Origin: Flavobacterium terrae
GTDB lineage: Bacteria; Bacteroidota; Bacteroidia; Flavobacteriales; Flavobacteriaceae
Assembly (NCBI RefSeq): GCF_900142035.1
Contig: NZ_FQZI01000006.1
Span: 1 to 64,000 of the forward strand
DNA length: 64,000 nucleotides
Direction of reading: 5' to 3'
Part shown: in pieces, positions 26,864 to 36,145 of the stretch
How the letters are laid out: each line of letters begins with the position of its first letter
How positions within the stretch are numbered: the first letter of the stretch is position 1
Notes under the pieces: generated by a model
Seen by the model: the letters and a program-made list of their open reading frames with translations, nothing else
Databases searched by the model: none
What the model was told of the DNA's origin: nothing
Position numbers and translations under genes: made by a program

Positions 26864-27517
26864 TTAATCCAAATGGATTAATCTAAAATCGAATTCTTTA
26901 AAATCAGTAATTAATAAATCAGCTTCAGATAAATCTTGGTGTTTTGAGTTTAAGCTATCGTATCCTATACAATAAATTCCAGCTGCTTTTGCTGCTCTAA
27001 CTCCATTTGTACTATCTTCAATAACAATACAATTTCCTTTTGGTGCTTCTGAAAGAGATGCTGCATGCAAAAAAATTGCGGGATCTGGTTTAGATTTTGG
27101 AAAATCTTCACCACTCACTTTATGAGTGAAATATTGATTTAAACTAAATCGGTTAAAAACTCTATTAATGGTGCTATTTGATGCTGATGAAGCTAAAATT
27201 AATTGTATTTTATTATCATGCAACCTTTTAATTAAATCGAAAACTCCATCGATTAACTCTAAATCTGGTTTAGTGTCAAACGCATCATTAAATAAATGGC
27301 GTTTTCTTAAAATTAATTCTTCAACATCGTGATCTAGATTAAAATGAGCTTTCAATTTTTGAAAAACATTTCGAGTAGAATTTCCTGTGAATGTAGCATA
27401 CATTTCCTCAGAAACTTCAATATTCAATTCTTTAAAATGTTGATCATAAGCATACTTGTGCACAGGTTCTGTATCTACAATTACGCCATCCATATCAAAA
27501 ATTACAGTTTTAATCAT
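26864..27517 (-). CDS. HAD family phosphatase (beta-phosphoglucomutase/YcjU-like)
   Basis: 217 residues. HAD motif I is FDMDGVIVDTEPVH (D8 and D10), motif II ILASSAS, motif III Lys in FPKSKPDPAIFLHAA, motif IV VIEDSTNGVRAAKAAGI. A helical cap lies between motifs I and II. The family removes or moves phosphate on small sugar phosphates; the substrate is not fixed by sequence. ATG start. The lone gene lies between convergent photolyase and a divergent ECF sigma gene. Confidence 0.92.
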   Translation of the reverse strand: MIKTVIFDMDGVIVDTEPVHKYAYDQHFKELNIEVSEEMYATFTGNSTRNVFQKLKAHFNLDHDVEELILRKRHLFNDAFDTKPDLELIDGVFDLIKRLHDNKIQLILASSASNSTINRVFNRFSLNQYFTHKVSGEDFPKSKPDPAIFLHAASLSEAPKGNCIVIEDSTNGVRAAKAAGIYCIGYDSLNSKHQDLSEADLLITDFKEFDFRLIHLD

Positions 27518-27616
27518 GATTCAGTTTATCAAAATTTGAGATGCAAAGGTGCAAAGTTTTTATTTTAAATTAAACCTTTTTAAATATCTTTAGTCTTATA
27601 GTATAAATTACTTCAA

Positions 27617-28159
27617 TTGGAAGACGAAAAAGGCTTTATTCTAGAATTACTTAACCCTAAAACGCAAAACGAAGCGTTTCGAAAATTAGTACGCGAATAT
27701 CAACGCCCTTTGTATGCTCATATTCGAAATATGGTTTTAAATCACGATGACGCTGATGATGTTTTGCAAAATACTTTCGTGAAAGTTTTTCAAAACCTAA
27801 AAAACTTTAAAGGAGAAAGTAAATTGTATTCATGGATGTATCGTATAGCAACAAATGAAGCGATAAACTTTATCAATTCGAGAGCTAAAAAATCAGGCGT
27901 TACAAATGAAGAATTGAAAGAAAGATTGGTTAAAAACCTTGAAGCTGATGTAGATTATGACGGAAATGAAATTCAATTAAAACTTCAAAAAGCTGTAACT
28001 ACTCTTCCTGAAAAACAACAACAAGTTTTTAAAATGAAGTATTTTGAAGAAATGAAATACGAAGAAATTAGTGAGATTTTACAAACATCGGTAGGAGGAT
28101 TAAAAGCATCCTATTTCCATGCAGTAAAAAAAATTGAAGAATTTTTAAATTCAAATTAA
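27617..28159 (+). CDS. ECF-type RNA polymerase sigma factor
   Basis: 180 residues. Region 2 is seen at about 22-90 (LVREYQRPLYAHIRNMV, DDADDVLQNTFVKVFQNL, KLYSWMYRIATNEAINFI) and region 4 at about 125-178 (TLPEKQQQVFKMKYFEEMKYEEISEIL in parts, then TSVGGLKASYFHAVKKIEEF). It directs RNA polymerase to a small regulon. TTG start at 27617; no ATG is available before region 2. The next two genes, a single-pass membrane protein and a periplasmic Spy-like protein, are probably its anti-sigma and sensor. Confidence 0.93.
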   Translation: MEDEKGFILELLNPKTQNEAFRKLVREYQRPLYAHIRNMVLNHDDADDVLQNTFVKVFQNLKNFKGESKLYSWMYRIATNEAINFINSRAKKSGVTNEELKERLVKNLEADVDYDGNEIQLKLQKAVTTLPEKQQQVFKMKYFEEMKYEEISEILQTSVGGLKASYFHAVKKIEEFLNSN

Positions 28160-28189
28160 ACCTTTAGTGATTAATTTTGTCAAACTTAT

Positions 28190-28582
28190 ATGAAAAAGAT
28201 AGATTTAGAAAACGATAAAAAAATAGAATCAGGATTTAAAATACCTGATAACTATTTCGACTCATTCGAAGATCGATTAATGCAGCGAATTGAAAATGAA
28301 GAAACTTCTTCTTCAAAAGTAATTTCTATTTGGCGACGCAAATCAGTATGGATATCTGGAATGGCAGCAGCTCTAATTGTTTCTATTGGAACATGGATGT
28401 ATTTTGAACAACAAAAAAATGAAACAATAGAGTTCGCACAAGATTACCTTGCATATGGAAATGAAATTACAACAGAGGATATTGCAAAGCATCTAACCGA
28501 AGAGGACTTATCAAATTTAGAAACAGAGATAAACAACTTTGATTCTAAAACAGAAACTTATATAAATGAATACTTAAATTAA
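28190..28582 (+). CDS. Putative anti-sigma factor, single-pass membrane protein
   Basis: 130 residues: a cytoplasmic N-terminus (1-48, with FKIPDNYFDSFEDRLMQRI), one membrane helix (about 50-70, VWISGMAAALIVSIGTWMYF) and an acidic periplasmic tail (75-130). It has no zinc-binding HxxxCxxC motif, so it is not a ZAS-type anti-sigma. Its place 30 bases after the sigma gene and the topology suggest that it holds the sigma factor at the membrane. The role is inferred from context. Confidence 0.75.
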   Translation: MKKIDLENDKKIESGFKIPDNYFDSFEDRLMQRIENEETSSSKVISIWRRKSVWISGMAAALIVSIGTWMYFEQQKNETIEFAQDYLAYGNEITTEDIAKHLTEEDLSNLETEINNFDSKTETYINEYLN

Positions 28583-28583
28583 G

Positions 28584-29030
28584 ATGAAACAATTTATTAC
28601 TATACTATTCTTGTTATTTCCTACTTTGATTTTTAGCCAAGAAATGGATGAGAAAATTGAAAGAATCAAGGCTCTTCGTGTGGCTTATATATCTGATAGA
28701 TTAGAATTAACACCTGAAGAAGCACAAAAATTTTGGCCACTTTTTAATCAATTTGATGATAAACAAACAGAATTAAACAGGGAAAAACGCAAGTTAATGT
28801 TTAAATTACGCCCAGAAAATGCAGCTAATTTATCTGAAAAAGAATCTGCTCAATTGATTGATGAAGATGAAAGATTAGAAACCGAAATTCAAAATAATAA
28901 AAGACAATTAGCAAGAAATCTACAAGGAGTAATTCCGAATCAAAAAATTCTAATATTACGCCAAATAGAAATTGAATTCAAACAAAAACTTTTAAAACAA
29001 ATAAAAGACAGAAGAAGATTTAGAAATTAA
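28584..29030 (+). CDS. Exported Spy/LTXXQ-like periplasmic protein
   Basis: 148 residues with a signal peptide (about 1-18, LIFSQ). The mature protein is nearly all helix and rich in charged residues; YISDRLELTPEEAQKFWPLFNQFDD is like the LTxxQ motif region of Spy/CpxP/ZraP proteins. These bind unfolded proteins or metals in the periplasm and report envelope stress. One base separates it from the putative anti-sigma gene, so the three form an operon. Whether it feeds back on the sigma factor is inference. Confidence 0.8.
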   Translation: MKQFITILFLLFPTLIFSQEMDEKIERIKALRVAYISDRLELTPEEAQKFWPLFNQFDDKQTELNREKRKLMFKLRPENAANLSEKESAQLIDEDERLETEIQNNKRQLARNLQGVIPNQKILILRQIEIEFKQKLLKQIKDRRRFRN

Positions 29031-29056
29031 AAAAGAGCCTAATAGGCTCTTTTTTA
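29029..29056. terminator. Bidirectional Rho-independent terminator
   Basis: Arms AAAAAGAGCCTA and TAGGCTCTTTTT with a tiny loop, overlapping the stop of the Spy-like gene and lying next to the convergent stop at 29058. Confidence 0.92.
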
Positions 29057-29057
29057 A

Positions 29058-30140
29058 TCATTTGAAAACAAGTTTTACAATTCTATTTTTACCCGTAGCG
29101 ACAGCTGTTCTGTCATCTATAAATCGAAATGTAAGCAAATCTTTATCCTCAGCTAATTGCTTCCAAGTTAAACCTGAATCATTCGAATAAAATATACCAT
29201 TAGCTCCCACTTCAACAATTCCTTTCCCATTGCTATCAGGCACATACTGTATACATGATGCGTAACCAAATCCTGCATTATCACTTACCAACTTCCATGT
29301 TTTTCCTCCATCGTTTGTAATCGCTTTATTTTGAAGGTTTTCTAAAGGTTTTTCATAATTACCTCCAGCCATAATTCCAATAGAATCATTATAAAAATCG
29401 GCACAAAAAGCACCTGTCATAGTTCCTCCTTGAATAATTGGAGATTCATATATTTCCCAATTTTCTCCTTTATCTACAGAGACAAAAGCTCTTGATTTTT
29501 TACCTCCAGAAATCATAAACATAGCGTTATCAGTAAGAATCAGATTTGTATTACTCGCAGCAAAAAAGGCTTCTCCTTCTTCAAACTTTGGTAAATTGTT
29601 ACATGAAACTTTTTTCCAAGTCTTACCGCCATCAGTTGTTTTTATAATGGAAGGACAATCTTCAGTAGGATCACCTATCGCAAAACCTTCCTTATTATTT
29701 AAAAATTGCATACTATCATAAAAAACCTTTTCATGTTTTTCTTCATAAACTAACCGAATTTGTTTTGACTTTTTATCTATTTTATATAGCAATGCAGGAT
29801 TGGCAACGGATAAAATAAAAATACTGCGTGAAGTTTGCGCAATACTTCTAAATTCGATATTTAAATTATTTTTTTCAATTACTCCTTTATACCTCGCTCC
29901 TTTATCTGATAAAGGAATAGAACCAAACTGACCTTTATTTCCTGCATACCAAACTTTATTCCCATCAATCAATATGGCTCTTGAACTAATTTGATCTTGA
30001 ATTAGAGTATCGATAGAAACTTTAACAAAATTAGTTTCTGATATTAGCTTCTTATCAACTGAACAAGAAACAATTAAAAATGAAGCAATTAAGCTTAAAA
30101 TAATATTTTTCAAATTTTGTAATTTACTTATTAACAACAT
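29058..30140 (-). CDS. BNR/Ycf48-like beta-propeller lipoprotein
   Basis: 360 residues. A hydrophobic stretch with lipobox FLIVSC (Cys near 26) marks a lipoprotein. The rest is a propeller with repeated BNR/Asp-box motifs: KTTDGGKTWKKVSC, SVDKGENWEIYES, ITNDGGKTWKLVSD and YSNDSGLTWKQLAE. The fold matches Ycf48-like and sialidase-type propellers, but no catalytic residues of sialidases are evident. It is probably attached to the outer membrane; ligand unknown. ATG at 30140; an internal start nearer the signal is possible but none is clearly better. Confidence 0.85.
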   Translation of the reverse strand: MLLISKLQNLKNIILSLIASFLIVSCSVDKKLISETNFVKVSIDTLIQDQISSRAILIDGNKVWYAGNKGQFGSIPLSDKGARYKGVIEKNNLNIEFRSIAQTSRSIFILSVANPALLYKIDKKSKQIRLVYEEKHEKVFYDSMQFLNNKEGFAIGDPTEDCPSIIKTTDGGKTWKKVSCNNLPKFEEGEAFFAASNTNLILTDNAMFMISGGKKSRAFVSVDKGENWEIYESPIIQGGTMTGAFCADFYNDSIGIMAGGNYEKPLENLQNKAITNDGGKTWKLVSDNAGFGYASCIQYVPDSNGKGIVEVGANGIFYSNDSGLTWKQLAEDKDLLTFRFIDDRTAVATGKNRIVKLVFK

Positions 30141-30200
30141 TTTGTAAAAATAGCTTTATATTTTTTAACTAAAAACACCTAGCGATAAAATAAAATGTCC

Positions 30201-30208
30201 TAATTTTG
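30201..30208 (+). promoter_or_regulatory. Candidate -7 element for the kup-bestrophin operon
   Basis: TAATTTTG (TAnnTTTG) 21 bases before the ATG at 30230. No matching TTG at the usual spacing. Confidence 0.45.
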
Positions 30209-30229
30209 AAGTTTTAAATCAAATCATAA

Positions 30230-32215
30230 ATGAGTTCTTCAAGTCATCAGGATCTTCATAGTAAGTATTCTTTAGCGGGAATTTTAATCACTTTAGGTAT
30301 TATTTATGGAGATATAGGGACTTCGCCCTTATATGTAATGAAAGCCATTATTGGTACTCACGGAATCAACAAAGATGTTGTTTTAGGTGGAATTTCAGCC
30401 ATTTTTTGGACATTAACATTACAAACTACATTAAAATATGTTTTTATGACGCTTTCTGCCGATAACAATGGTGAAGGTGGAATATTTGCATTATATGCTT
30501 TAGTAAAAAGAACTAAAGTCAAATGGTTGATAATACCTGCTATAATTGGAGGTAGTGCTTTATTAGCTGATGGTATAATTACCCCTCCTATTTCTGTTTC
30601 TTCTGCCGTAGAGGGGGTAAAAATTTACTTTCCTGGCATTGATACTGTACCTATTGTAATTGCCATACTTTGTATTCTATTTATAATTCAACAATTTGGA
30701 ACAAGTTTAGTAGGTAAGTTTTTTGCACCTATGATGATGATATGGTTTGGAATGTTAGCAGTTCTTGGAGTAATACAAATTTCTCATAATATCGATGTAC
30801 TTAGTGCTATTAATCCTTACTACGCATATCATTTACTTAATATTCACCCTGAAGGTTTTTATGTTTTAGGTTTCGTATTCCTGTGTACTACAGGAGCTGA
30901 AGCATTATATTCTGATATGGGGCACTGTGGTAGAAAAAATATACGTATTAGCTGGGTGTTCGTAAAACTTGCTTTACTTTTAAACTATTTTGGTCAAGCA
31001 GCTTTTTTAATTAAGCACCAAGGTGAAACATTAAAAAGTATAGACGCTAATAATGGTAACCCGTTTTATTTAATAATGGCTGATTGGTTCCAACCTTTTG
31101 GAATTGTAATTGCTACCATGGCAGCAGTAATTGCCTCTCAAGCCTTAATTTCAGGTTCATTTACACTTATAAATGAAGCTATGAGATTAAACTTTTGGCC
31201 AAAAGTTAAAATTAAATATCCTACTGAACTTAAAGGACAATTATACATCCCTTCTATAAACTGGTTATTATTAGCCGGATGTATTGGAATTGTATTGTAC
31301 TTCAAAGAGTCAGGTAAAATGGAGGCAGCATACGGATTAGCAATAGTTCTTTGTATGATTATGACCACATTACTTTTAATGTATTACATGGTTATGAGAA
31401 GAGTTGCTGCATATTTAATCATACCAATCATCTTAGTTTATTTAACCATAGAATTTAGTTTCTTAATAGCTTGTTTAGATAAATTTGCTCATGGTGGTTA
31501 CGTTACAATAATAATAGCGGCATTACTAATTTTTGTAATGAGCATTTGGCATACAGCTAAAAAAATCAGCAAAAATTACACTAAAATTGTAAAAATAGAC
31601 AATTATAAAAAAGTATTAGCAGAGTTAAGTGTTGACTTATCTATTCCAAAATATGCTACTCACTTAGTTTACATGACTAATGCTAATAGAGTTGATGAAA
31701 TTGAAGAAAAAGTCATGTACTCTATCTTACAAAAAAGACCAAAAAGAGCTGATATTTATTGGTTTATACATGTAAACGTAACTGGAGAACCCTATAACAA
31801 AGAATATAAAGTAACTGAAATCATTAAAGATGATTTATATAGAATTGATTTTAATTTAGGTTTTAGAGAGCCAACTAAAATTAATCTAATGTTTAAAGAA
31901 GTTATTAAAGACATGGTTCAAAATGGTGAAGTTGATATCACAAGCCGATATGAATCTTTGCATAAAAACAATATTATAGGTGACTTTAAATTTGTTCTTT
32001 CTGAAAAATTCCTATCTAATGATAGTTTCATGCATTACTATGAAAAAATTGTCATGAATACTTATTTTTTCTTGAAAAATTTCTCTCTTTCAGAAGAGAA
32101 AGCCTTTGGATTAGACAGTAGTTCTGTTAAAATTGAAAAATTCCCAATGGTATTACATGCACCAGAGAAAATAGAAATGACTAGGATTTATAAAGAACAA
32201 AAAGAAGTAGACTAA
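30230..32215 (+). CDS. kup: KUP family potassium uptake transporter
   Basis: 661 residues. Twelve membrane helices occupy about residues 15-435, followed by a soluble C-terminal domain of ~220 residues. The family signature GIIYGDIGTSPLYVMKAI opens helix 1, with ADGIITPPISVSSAVEG, CTTGAEALYSDMGHCGR and FGQAAFLI further on. It brings K+ into the cell, most likely by H+ symport. The bestrophin gene begins on the very next base after its stop, which suggests coupled expression of cation and anion channels. Confidence 0.95.
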   Translation: MSSSSHQDLHSKYSLAGILITLGIIYGDIGTSPLYVMKAIIGTHGINKDVVLGGISAIFWTLTLQTTLKYVFMTLSADNNGEGGIFALYALVKRTKVKWLIIPAIIGGSALLADGIITPPISVSSAVEGVKIYFPGIDTVPIVIAILCILFIIQQFGTSLVGKFFAPMMMIWFGMLAVLGVIQISHNIDVLSAINPYYAYHLLNIHPEGFYVLGFVFLCTTGAEALYSDMGHCGRKNIRISWVFVKLALLLNYFGQAAFLIKHQGETLKSIDANNGNPFYLIMADWFQPFGIVIATMAAVIASQALISGSFTLINEAMRLNFWPKVKIKYPTELKGQLYIPSINWLLLAGCIGIVLYFKESGKMEAAYGLAIVLCMIMTTLLLMYYMVMRRVAAYLIIPIILVYLTIEFSFLIACLDKFAHGGYVTIIIAALLIFVMSIWHTAKKISKNYTKIVKIDNYKKVLAELSVDLSIPKYATHLVYMTNANRVDEIEEKVMYSILQKRPKRADIYWFIHVNVTGEPYNKEYKVTEIIKDDLYRIDFNLGFREPTKINLMFKEVIKDMVQNGEVDITSRYESLHKNNIIGDFKFVLSEKFLSNDSFMHYYEKIVMNTYFFLKNFSLSEEKAFGLDSSSVKIEKFPMVLHAPEKIEMTRIYKEQKEVD

Positions 32216-33079
32216 ATGATTACATACAATCCTAAAGATTGGTTTAGCTTTATTTTTAAGTTTCATAAAGCAGATACTTTTAGAGAATTATTTCCATTAA
32301 TTATTGGTATTGGGATTTATTCTGGAATTATTGCTTACTTAGAATTGCATTATTTTAAACTATCTGATACCAGTCATGTAAAAAACATTCCTATAATGCA
32401 TGGCTTATTAGGTTTTGTAATCTCGCTTCTACTTGTTTTTAGAACTAATACTGCCTATGATCGTTGGTGGGAAGGAAGAAGACAATGGGGAGCACTAGTT
32501 AACTGTAGCAGAAACTTTGCTGTAAAACTATCTGCCATTTTAACGGAAAAAGAAGATAAAATTTTCTTTAAAAAAGCAATTCCTCATTTTGCTCAAACTC
32601 TTAATTTACATCTTAAAGACGAAAAAATCACTCATGAACTTTTTAAAGAATACAATATTAATGTAGAGCACAAAAAGCACAAACCAAATCAGTTGGTTAA
32701 ATTGATGTCTAAAAAACTATTTGAACTAAAAAGGCAAAATAAACTTACTGACGAAAATCTACTTTTCATAAATCCAGAATTAACATCTTTTCTAGATATT
32801 TGTGGCGCTTGTGAAAGAATCAAAAACACTCCTATTCCATTTTCCTACAGTGTTTTCTTAAAAAAATTCATCTTTTTTTATGTTATGACACTACCATTTG
32901 GTTATGTTTTTAGTCTTGGATATTACACTATACCAGTTGTAATTTTTATTTTTTATGTTTTAGCAAGTTTAGAGCTTATTGCAGAAGAAATAGAAGAGCC
33001 TTTCGGAAATGATGAAAACGATTTACCAACAGCACAGATAGCAGAAAACATTAGAAAGAATATTGAAGAAATTCTTTAA
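32216..33079 (+). CDS. Bestrophin family ion channel
   Basis: 287 residues with about four membrane helices (20-45, 55-75, 215-235, 240-258). The conserved block FRTNTAYDRWWEGRRQWGAL identifies the bacterial bestrophin/YneE group, as does the cytoplasmic acidic C-terminal end of the pore domain (ELIAEEIEEPFGNDENDLP). Family members are pentameric channels; the bacterial one studied, KpBest, is cation-selective, whereas animal ones conduct chloride. Selectivity here is unknown. ATG follows the kup stop with no gap. Confidence 0.92.
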   Translation: MITYNPKDWFSFIFKFHKADTFRELFPLIIGIGIYSGIIAYLELHYFKLSDTSHVKNIPIMHGLLGFVISLLLVFRTNTAYDRWWEGRRQWGALVNCSRNFAVKLSAILTEKEDKIFFKKAIPHFAQTLNLHLKDEKITHELFKEYNINVEHKKHKPNQLVKLMSKKLFELKRQNKLTDENLLFINPELTSFLDICGACERIKNTPIPFSYSVFLKKFIFFYVMTLPFGYVFSLGYYTIPVVIFIFYVLASLELIAEEIEEPFGNDENDLPTAQIAENIRKNIEEIL

Positions 33080-33137
33080 AAAAGAAAAAACTAACTATAA
33101 AAATCTTACATTGCAACTTATATAAAGTGCTGTTATC

Positions 33138-35963
33138 TTGAGATTTTTTTCTAAAATACTTTTATCCTTTTTACTTTTAAGTTTTAGTATTGGCCACTGT
33201 CAACAAAAAACTAGATTATCTGTCAAAGTAGATTCCATCAATCCTATACTTAAGGTTAATCAAATTATTCTTTTTACGAATTCTTCACAAAAACCTTTAT
33301 CACAAATTGTTTTAAACGATTGGAACGAATCGTATTCAAATAGAAAGACAAATTTAGGAAAGAGACTCTCAGACGAATATGTCAGAAGTTTTCATTTATC
33401 TAGAGAAAAAGAACGAGGAAAAACAACAATAAATTCGGTTTCAATTAATGAAACAACTTCGGTTTGGGAACGCAAAAAAGAACAAATAGATTTAATCACA
33501 ATTAAACTTGAAAAAAGACTTCTCCCTGGTGAATCTATCAATATTGAATTAGAATATAATTTAAAAATACCAGAAGACAAATTCACGAGATATGGTTACA
33601 ATAAAGGTAATTTTTATTTAAAAGACTCATTTTTAAATATTGCTCGTTTAGATGAAAAAGGAAATTTTGTAGAATACAGTAATGAAAATATAGACGATGC
33701 AACTAATGAAATTATTGAATTTATTGCTGCGGAATTTATTTTACCCAAATCATATTCTATTACCACTAATTTGAATCAAAAAAGTGAAGAAATAACAACT
33801 CAAAAAACAATAACATTTGAAGGGTCAAATTTGACCGATTATACTTTTGCCATTGAAAAGAGAAATACTTTTGAAAGTTTTACAAATGAAACAATGTTGA
33901 TTGAAACAAACTTAAAAGTCAACAAAGTGACCGAAGTTCAAAAGGCAATTGTTATTGACAAGGTTGTTAAGTTTATAGAAGTTTATTTAGGCTCTTCTCA
34001 AAATAAAAAAATAATGGTTTCTCAAATAGACTATGATAGAAACCCATTATATGGTCTTAATCAATTACCAAGTTTTTTGAGTCCATTCCCCAATTCATTT
34101 TTATATGAACTTGAATTTTTAAAAGCGTACTCTAATAATTATCTAAAGCAAAATTTAAAAATTGATTACAGAAAAGATCATTATATTATTGATGCAATTC
34201 AAACATATATATTAATTGAATACATCAATGAATTTTACCCAGATTTAGATTTAATAGGAAATATTGGTAAAATCAAATTACTAAAAGGCTTTCAACTTTC
34301 AAAAGCAAAATTCAACAAGCAATATGAAATTGTTTATTTACTTACAGCTAGAAGAAATTTAGATCAGAGTTTAGACGAATCAAAGGAGAACTTAATAAAA
34401 TTTAATGAGCGTATTTCTGGAAAATATAAAGCTGGGTTAAGTTTTCAATATTTAAATAAATATTTAGGAGAAAATATTGTACCAAATTCTTTTAAAGAAT
34501 TTACACAACTAAATGGTAATAGTAAAACAACTTTAAGTCAATTTGAGGGAATCCTTCAAAAAAATTCAAAAAGAAATATAAACTGGTTTTTTGAAAATAT
34601 TGTTAGATCAAAAACAAGTGTAGATTATGGTTTTGGAGAATTAGAAAAATTAAATGATTCTATCAAGATTAGTATTATAAATAAAGGAAATAGAGATGTT
34701 CCAATTACTTTATCAGGTTTCAAAAAAAGAAAATTAGTATTTGAAAAATGGTTGCCAAATATTAAACACGATTCGGTTCTTGTATTTCCAAAAAACGAAT
34801 TAGATAAACTGATTATAAACAATAGCAACGATTTACCTGAAATAAACAATAGAAATAATTTAAAATCTTTAAAAGGAATATTTTCTTTAAATAGACCGCT
34901 AAAATTTACTCTATTAAAAGATATTGAAAACAGAAACTATAGTCAAATTTTTTATTATCCAGAAATTGGCTATAACGTCTATGATGGCGCTATTTTATCT
35001 TTTAAATTCAACAATAGATCTTTAATAGAAAAACCTTTTTCAATTGATTTGGGACCTAGCTTTTCAACCAGAACAAGTTCTTTGACGGGTGATGGCAGCG
35101 TTAGCTATACTCAACAAAGACCTAACTCTAAATTATATCAAATAAGATACTCATTAGGTGGAGCTTATTTTCATTATGTTCAGAATGCTGCTTATTTGAG
35201 ATTTACACCACTTATTAGCTTTAGATTTAGAGATCTTGATCTACGCAAAAATTTTAGACAAACTCTAACATTCAGACAAGTTGTTGTAAATAAAGAGCCC
35301 AACCCATTAAAAAAAATAGAGACAACACCATTAAATTACTCAGTTTTTGATACACGATATGGTATTGGAGATAATGAAACTGCAAGGTCATATGGTTTAT
35401 CAACTAATGTTCAACTTTCGAGCAAATTTGGAAAATTTATTATTGAAGGTGGATATAGTAAGCTTTTTGAAAGCAACTATCAAATTGGTGTTAGAGTTTA
35501 TGCAGGAACTTTTCTTTATAAAAAAACGGATACAGAATACTTCAATTTTGGTTTAGATAGACCAAAAGACTATTTGTTTGACTATAATTTCTACGGAAGA
35601 TCTGAAACTTCTGGTCTATTTAGCCAGCAAATCATTATCGCTGAAGGTGGTTTTAAATCAAAATTTGTTAATCCATATGCGAATGAATGGTTAACAAGCA
35701 TAAATGTTACTTCATCTGTTTGGAAATCAATTCAATTATATGGAGATGCTGGATTATACAAAAACAAAGGATTTGATCCTAAATTTGTGTATGATAGTGG
35801 TGTACAATTAAATCTAGTGCCTGGTTACTTTGAATTATTTTTTCCAGTATATTCAAGTAATGGATTTGAGCTTGGGGAAAGAAATTATCAAGAAAAAATA
35901 CGTTTTGTAGTAACATTAAGCCCTAGAACACTTATCAGTCTTTTTACTCGAAAATGGTTTTAA
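33138..35963 (+). CDS. Large exported protein: inactive M1 peptidase-like domain plus probable outer-membrane barrel
   Basis: 941 residues with a signal peptide (about 1-21, SIGHCQQ). Residues 25-500 follow the course of an M1 aminopeptidase, beta domain then helical domain. No HExxH occurs anywhere: at the expected place stands YELEF (323-327), followed by DHYIIDAIQTYILIEY (347-362) where active members have the Glu helix. From about 590 the protein is beta-rich with alternating aromatic strands (FSIDLGPSFSTRTSSL, YSLGGAYFHYV, AYLRFTPLISFRF) and ends in a terminal Phe (SLFTRKWF), which is a barrel signature. Function unknown. TTG start; no operon partner is certain. Confidence 0.75.
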   Translation: MRFFSKILLSFLLLSFSIGHCQQKTRLSVKVDSINPILKVNQIILFTNSSQKPLSQIVLNDWNESYSNRKTNLGKRLSDEYVRSFHLSREKERGKTTINSVSINETTSVWERKKEQIDLITIKLEKRLLPGESINIELEYNLKIPEDKFTRYGYNKGNFYLKDSFLNIARLDEKGNFVEYSNENIDDATNEIIEFIAAEFILPKSYSITTNLNQKSEEITTQKTITFEGSNLTDYTFAIEKRNTFESFTNETMLIETNLKVNKVTEVQKAIVIDKVVKFIEVYLGSSQNKKIMVSQIDYDRNPLYGLNQLPSFLSPFPNSFLYELEFLKAYSNNYLKQNLKIDYRKDHYIIDAIQTYILIEYINEFYPDLDLIGNIGKIKLLKGFQLSKAKFNKQYEIVYLLTARRNLDQSLDESKENLIKFNERISGKYKAGLSFQYLNKYLGENIVPNSFKEFTQLNGNSKTTLSQFEGILQKNSKRNINWFFENIVRSKTSVDYGFGELEKLNDSIKISIINKGNRDVPITLSGFKKRKLVFEKWLPNIKHDSVLVFPKNELDKLIINNSNDLPEINNRNNLKSLKGIFSLNRPLKFTLLKDIENRNYSQIFYYPEIGYNVYDGAILSFKFNNRSLIEKPFSIDLGPSFSTRTSSLTGDGSVSYTQQRPNSKLYQIRYSLGGAYFHYVQNAAYLRFTPLISFRFRDLDLRKNFRQTLTFRQVVVNKEPNPLKKIETTPLNYSVFDTRYGIGDNETARSYGLSTNVQLSSKFGKFIIEGGYSKLFESNYQIGVRVYAGTFLYKKTDTEYFNFGLDRPKDYLFDYNFYGRSETSGLFSQQIIIAEGGFKSKFVNPYANEWLTSINVTSSVWKSIQLYGDAGLYKNKGFDPKFVYDSGVQLNLVPGYFELFFPVYSSNGFELGERNYQEKIRFVVTLSPRTLISLFTRKWF

Positions 35964-36000
35964 TAATCACAAAAAACATCGTTTAAGTGATTATTTTCTA
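35964..36000 (+). terminator. Weak candidate terminator
   Basis: Arms TAATCAC and GTGATTA (7 base pairs) with a 16-base loop, followed by TTTTCT. It comes directly after the stop at 35963. The long loop makes it weaker than the others in this window. Confidence 0.4.
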
Positions 36001-36116
36001 CAAAAAACCTATTTTTTATAAATTATCATTATTCAAACAAGCTAAAAAGACTCAAATACTAAAAAAAATACAATTAATATTTTCTCAACAAAATTAGAAT
36101 ATATCGTGTTTTTGTT

Positions 36117-36124
36117 TAAATTTG
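36117..36124 (+). promoter_or_regulatory. Candidate -7 element for the E1 dehydrogenase gene
   Basis: TAAATTTG (TAnnTTTG) lies 21 bases before the ATG at 36146. A TTG start codon at 36122 would fall inside this element, which argues for the ATG. Confidence 0.5.
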
Positions 36125-36145
36125 TCATCATTACAAGTACACATT

